Of a stretch of 64,000 nucleotides of DNA, positions 60,975 to 64,000 are shown in pieces. Both the position numbers and the translations under genes were made by a program. This DNA comes from Brachynemurus nebulosus (taxonomy: Eukaryota; Arthropoda; Insecta; Neuroptera; Myrmeleontidae): contig JAPWDM010000063.1 in assembly GCA_035578155.1 (NCBI GenBank), positions 434,001 to 498,000 of the forward strand, in the 5' to 3' direction. The notes beneath the pieces were generated by a model. The model was not told the origin of the DNA, searched no databases, and saw only the letters and a program-made list of their open reading frames with translations. How positions within the stretch are numbered: the first letter of the stretch is position 1; every line of letters starts with the position of its first letter.

Positions 60975-62584
60975 TATTAAACAATTTTTGTTGAATACAG
61001 TATTTTGATCCTTTATTTATGTCTGATACTTAAACCATTCTATATTTCCTACATTGATGTCTAGATGTCACTCTACGTGCCATATTACTCATATTACACG
61101 TCTGTTTGTATGTCGGTTCCCATCTCCTAGTGTCATTAATATTTCTTTGTTTGGATATAGGTAGATATCGACATTTTGTAAAAGAAAAACATTAATTAAA
61201 TTGACCGATTTTGAATTTTATATATATCGGTACTTAATTAGCGTCTGTAAACAAATCTATTAGATAACCGGAGTTTGATTGTCAGTGGATTAATATCTAC
61301 ATACCTACATGTTCGTTTTTATTTTATTGAACACCGTGATGATGTGATGGTTGGGAATAGGACGCTGGGGAGATGAAGGATGAACCGAACAAAGCTAGCC
61401 TCTACAATTACAACGTGACAAATATATCGATCACGTATTAGATAATTAAATTAGATATCAGGTTGCCCGTGTAATTGTTAATTTACCACACAGCTTGCTA
61501 ATCAAATTTGTATCAAATCAACATTTACATGAATTAAGTAAGTTAGTGTGTACTTAGAATATCATTTCTTTTAAAAAATAGTTTATAACAAAACTCCGTG
61601 ATTTATTTAAAAAAATCATGGAGGTTGCTATAATATGTATACAATCGTAAAATAATTACGATTAGGTCGTAAATCAATTTCGTAAAAAGGTTTTTTGGGT
61701 CGCGCAAGGATGTTATTTATGTGGAAGTGATTTTTGGATCTTACATTCACACCAAAAGGATATAGTTTATATCCTTAGTTTAAAATGAAAACAAATCTAT
61801 GGAATGTTTGATGACAATTATAAATTTCACCACATAGAAACGAATTTATTTAAATTGTTGGGCTATGAAGGTTAAAATAAAAAAAATAAAGATTAAATAA
61901 ATTGTGAAATATTTAAAGAAAGGGATAGATAATGAATAAAAAGGTGAGTAAGGATAGAATGAAGGTAAAATGAAAATGTAATATGATTGTGATTAAAAAA
62001 AAAAATACTTATTGCTGTTTTTTTTCAGACGATGAAAAGTTACGAATTTCGATTGTTTTAAAAGAAATAAAAAGATTACAAAATTAACGAAGGAAAAAGA
62101 GAACTGCTTGTAACTAATCTAATTTGAAAATTTTATCTCGTTGAGTCAAAATGAATAAATACTTCTCAACTTTCTTTTCAAATAGGTAAGCAGAAATATA
62201 AAAAAAAATTAAACAATATAAATTAATTTAATTTACATTTACTTTTTTAGAAAACAACACAAGTATTTGAAGACTGTTTTCTTGAACGGGATCGCGGAAA
62301 AAAAAGAGAATTCCAGGAACACCGTTTTCACCTCGTGTCGAATGGAAGTGGCAAACATATGATGGGCAGCGCATGGTATTTTGACGATAGTTGATGATGA
62401 TCATGCCGTTATATAACAATTATGTAATATTGTTATAAGTTAACATGACAACGTCACAATACGACTTTATATAATTTACTAGCTGTGTGCTCGATGGGAT
62501 CTTCCATCGGGCAACATCTCTGGAACCATCCGATTTCGAAGTGAGACCGGTTTCTTCTTGAGGGATCACTTTCTACTAACCAAG
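60975..62584. other. Gene-free stretch
   Basis: No gene recognised. Confidence 0.4.
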
Positions 62585-62588
62585 TTAA

Positions 62589-63462
62589 GGGGGACTACTA
62601 GTGTGACCGCCTGAAAAATGGGTGATTTTTGGGAATTTTTTTAAAGAAAACTGCTGTATGGAATATTTCAATATTTTAAGGATATATCCGTTGATATATA
62701 GTAAATTCAGAATAAAATTTTTGGACCAAAAAATTGAATATTCAGTGAGTTATTCGCGATCTCTCAAGGCTCCAAAAAAAAAGTTCCCCCACTGCTGTAG
62801 GGATAGCGACCTTCATAGTGCCTGAAATCAAAAAACCCAAAAAGCCTATTAAATTTGAAAGTATTGCTCGTGCCATGAACCTCAATCGAAAAAAAAGTTG
62901 AAATTTAATTGAAAAATGGCGGAGTTTTAAAAAAAAACTTTCAAATTTTGCGCGAAAATTTGATGATTTTTGGCTTGCAAAAATTACATTTTTTATTCGA
63001 TTGGAAAACTGGAGGTTCATGGCACGAAGAAACATATATAAAAGAAGCTGCAATAAGAATCAAATGATCGGATGATTTATCTTCGAGTTATAACTGCAGC
63101 AAATTTGAAAAATGTAGTTCTTCTTTACTTGACCTTTAAAGTTTTAATCACTGAGAATTTTTACAAAAATATTTACGATGTACTCACTATAACGGTCATA
63201 GTAAAACTAGATGAGTCGTTTAAATGTGTCAGGGTCTAGCTGCTCCACAACATGTGACTGGGAGCCACGTCCAGAAACTCCCGAACTATCAACCTTCATA
63301 CATTTCTCAATACCTCAAAGTTAACAATGAAATTCAGAATCTGTTCTTCGGATGGCTGTAACTCAAAAATTATTTGAGATTTGCACTTGAAATTTGACTA
63401 TGTTATTTTTGAAGGTATAGACTATCGAAACATCCAAAAAAATGTCACACTAGTGGTGCCCC
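62589..63462. mobile_element. TTAA-flanked element, 874 bp
   Basis: TTAA (62585-62588) then GGGGGACTACTAGTGTGAC; on the right GTCACACTAGTGGTGCCCC then TTAA (63463-63466). Seventeen of 19 TIR bases agree. piggyBac-like target preference. No transposase; the short ORFs inside have no recognised domain. Confidence 0.78.
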
Positions 63463-64000
63463 TTAATTTGATAGTTTCAAAGTGTATCTTGACAACGACG
63501 GACGGGCAATGTATGGTTGAGCGCTCCGCACTCACCGCGCTCTATCTCCAAAACAGTTAAATGCATCGAAACGTGTTTCAAACAAAATTTATAGAAAATT
63601 TTATGCTCTATAACTTTTATAATAAATGCAAAAACAATTTGAGGCCAAGGAAGCGATATATTTCCAAAAAACTGATTTTCACCACCTTTGACCTTCAATA
63701 TCTAAGAACGCTTACAAGTGATATTATGAGACTTTTGGGGGGAACATTTACGATGCCAAAATTAAGGTGTATACGAAAATGTAGCTTATTCCGTTTCATT
63801 CCAAGGTCAAACTCTTAAGGGGGGAGGGTCCTACAGAATTTTCAAATTTTTCATTTTTTGTTTTGCTTTAAAAATTCATTGCGGGATAAGGAATATATTT
63901 CAAATGTTTTAATCCCAACAGAAATATTATCTTAGATAACGATAAACTGCTTTTAACTCTACTTTTCAAGAACGAAAACTTTTTAATAGCGTTTTTCTCA
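63463..64000. other. Repeat-like right end of the window
   Basis: Contains CTTAAGGGGGGAGGGTCC near 63816, which looks like a terminus of another element of the TTAA...GGGG type, cut by the window end. The ORFs at 63477-63818 show no domain. Confidence 0.35.

Overview
This window is AT-rich, intron-bearing nuclear DNA of an arthropod, most likely an insect. The evidence is GT-AG introns in an animal-type zinc-finger gene, an insect-type LDLa protein gene, AACCTAAC-like tracts, many hAT, Harbinger and Tc1-like miniature transposons, and long (TA)n microsatellites. I could not settle the order. It is not bacterial or viral: there are no operons, no rRNA and no dense coding.

Layout. From 854 to 10050 (+) lies the 3' part of a gene for a ZC2HC1 (FAM164)-type zinc-finger protein. 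I resolved eight exons in which every splice phase agrees. They give 882 residues with two C2HC fingers and a C-terminal CxxC-CxxC zinc ribbon; the true 5' exon(s) are not visible. Three small exons (75, 81 and 60 bp, all phase 1-1) follow the first finger. The 4.3-kb intron between exons 5 and 6 carries an 840-codon ORF on the same strand. It is either a nested gene or a giant cassette exon, and its last ~65 codons run into a foldback repeat.

From 10.1 to 20.5 kb the DNA is very AT-rich and holds almost nothing recognisable: one Harbinger-type MITE and one copy of a dispersed repeat. At 20496-22205 (-) are the last two coding exons of a secreted or extracellular LDL-receptor class A protein. 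Its upstream exons are not recognisable here, so the repeat-filled 22-64 kb may be largely its first intron(s) or upstream DNA.

From 22 to 64 kb is a transposon graveyard. It holds hAT MITEs, two of them with perfect 8-bp target duplications (38209-38655, 44813-45136); two ~0.86-kb TTAA-flanked elements (23210-24067, 62589-63462); a 1-kb and a 3.4-kb element sharing ACACAGT termini (20797-21792, 31287-34716); a ~1-kb long-TIR element (51677-52718); and large foldbacks. Decayed Tc1-like and Harbinger transposase fragments are also present. A 31-bp minisatellite occurs in two inverted arrays (39.7 and 53.9-54.7 kb) that share the same order of unit variants. A GC-rich island at 47.93-48.26 kb, with a cluster of heat-shock-element-like motifs ~250 bp away, is the best candidate for a promoter or first exon in the second half. 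A 73-nt tRNA-like sequence sits at 58678.
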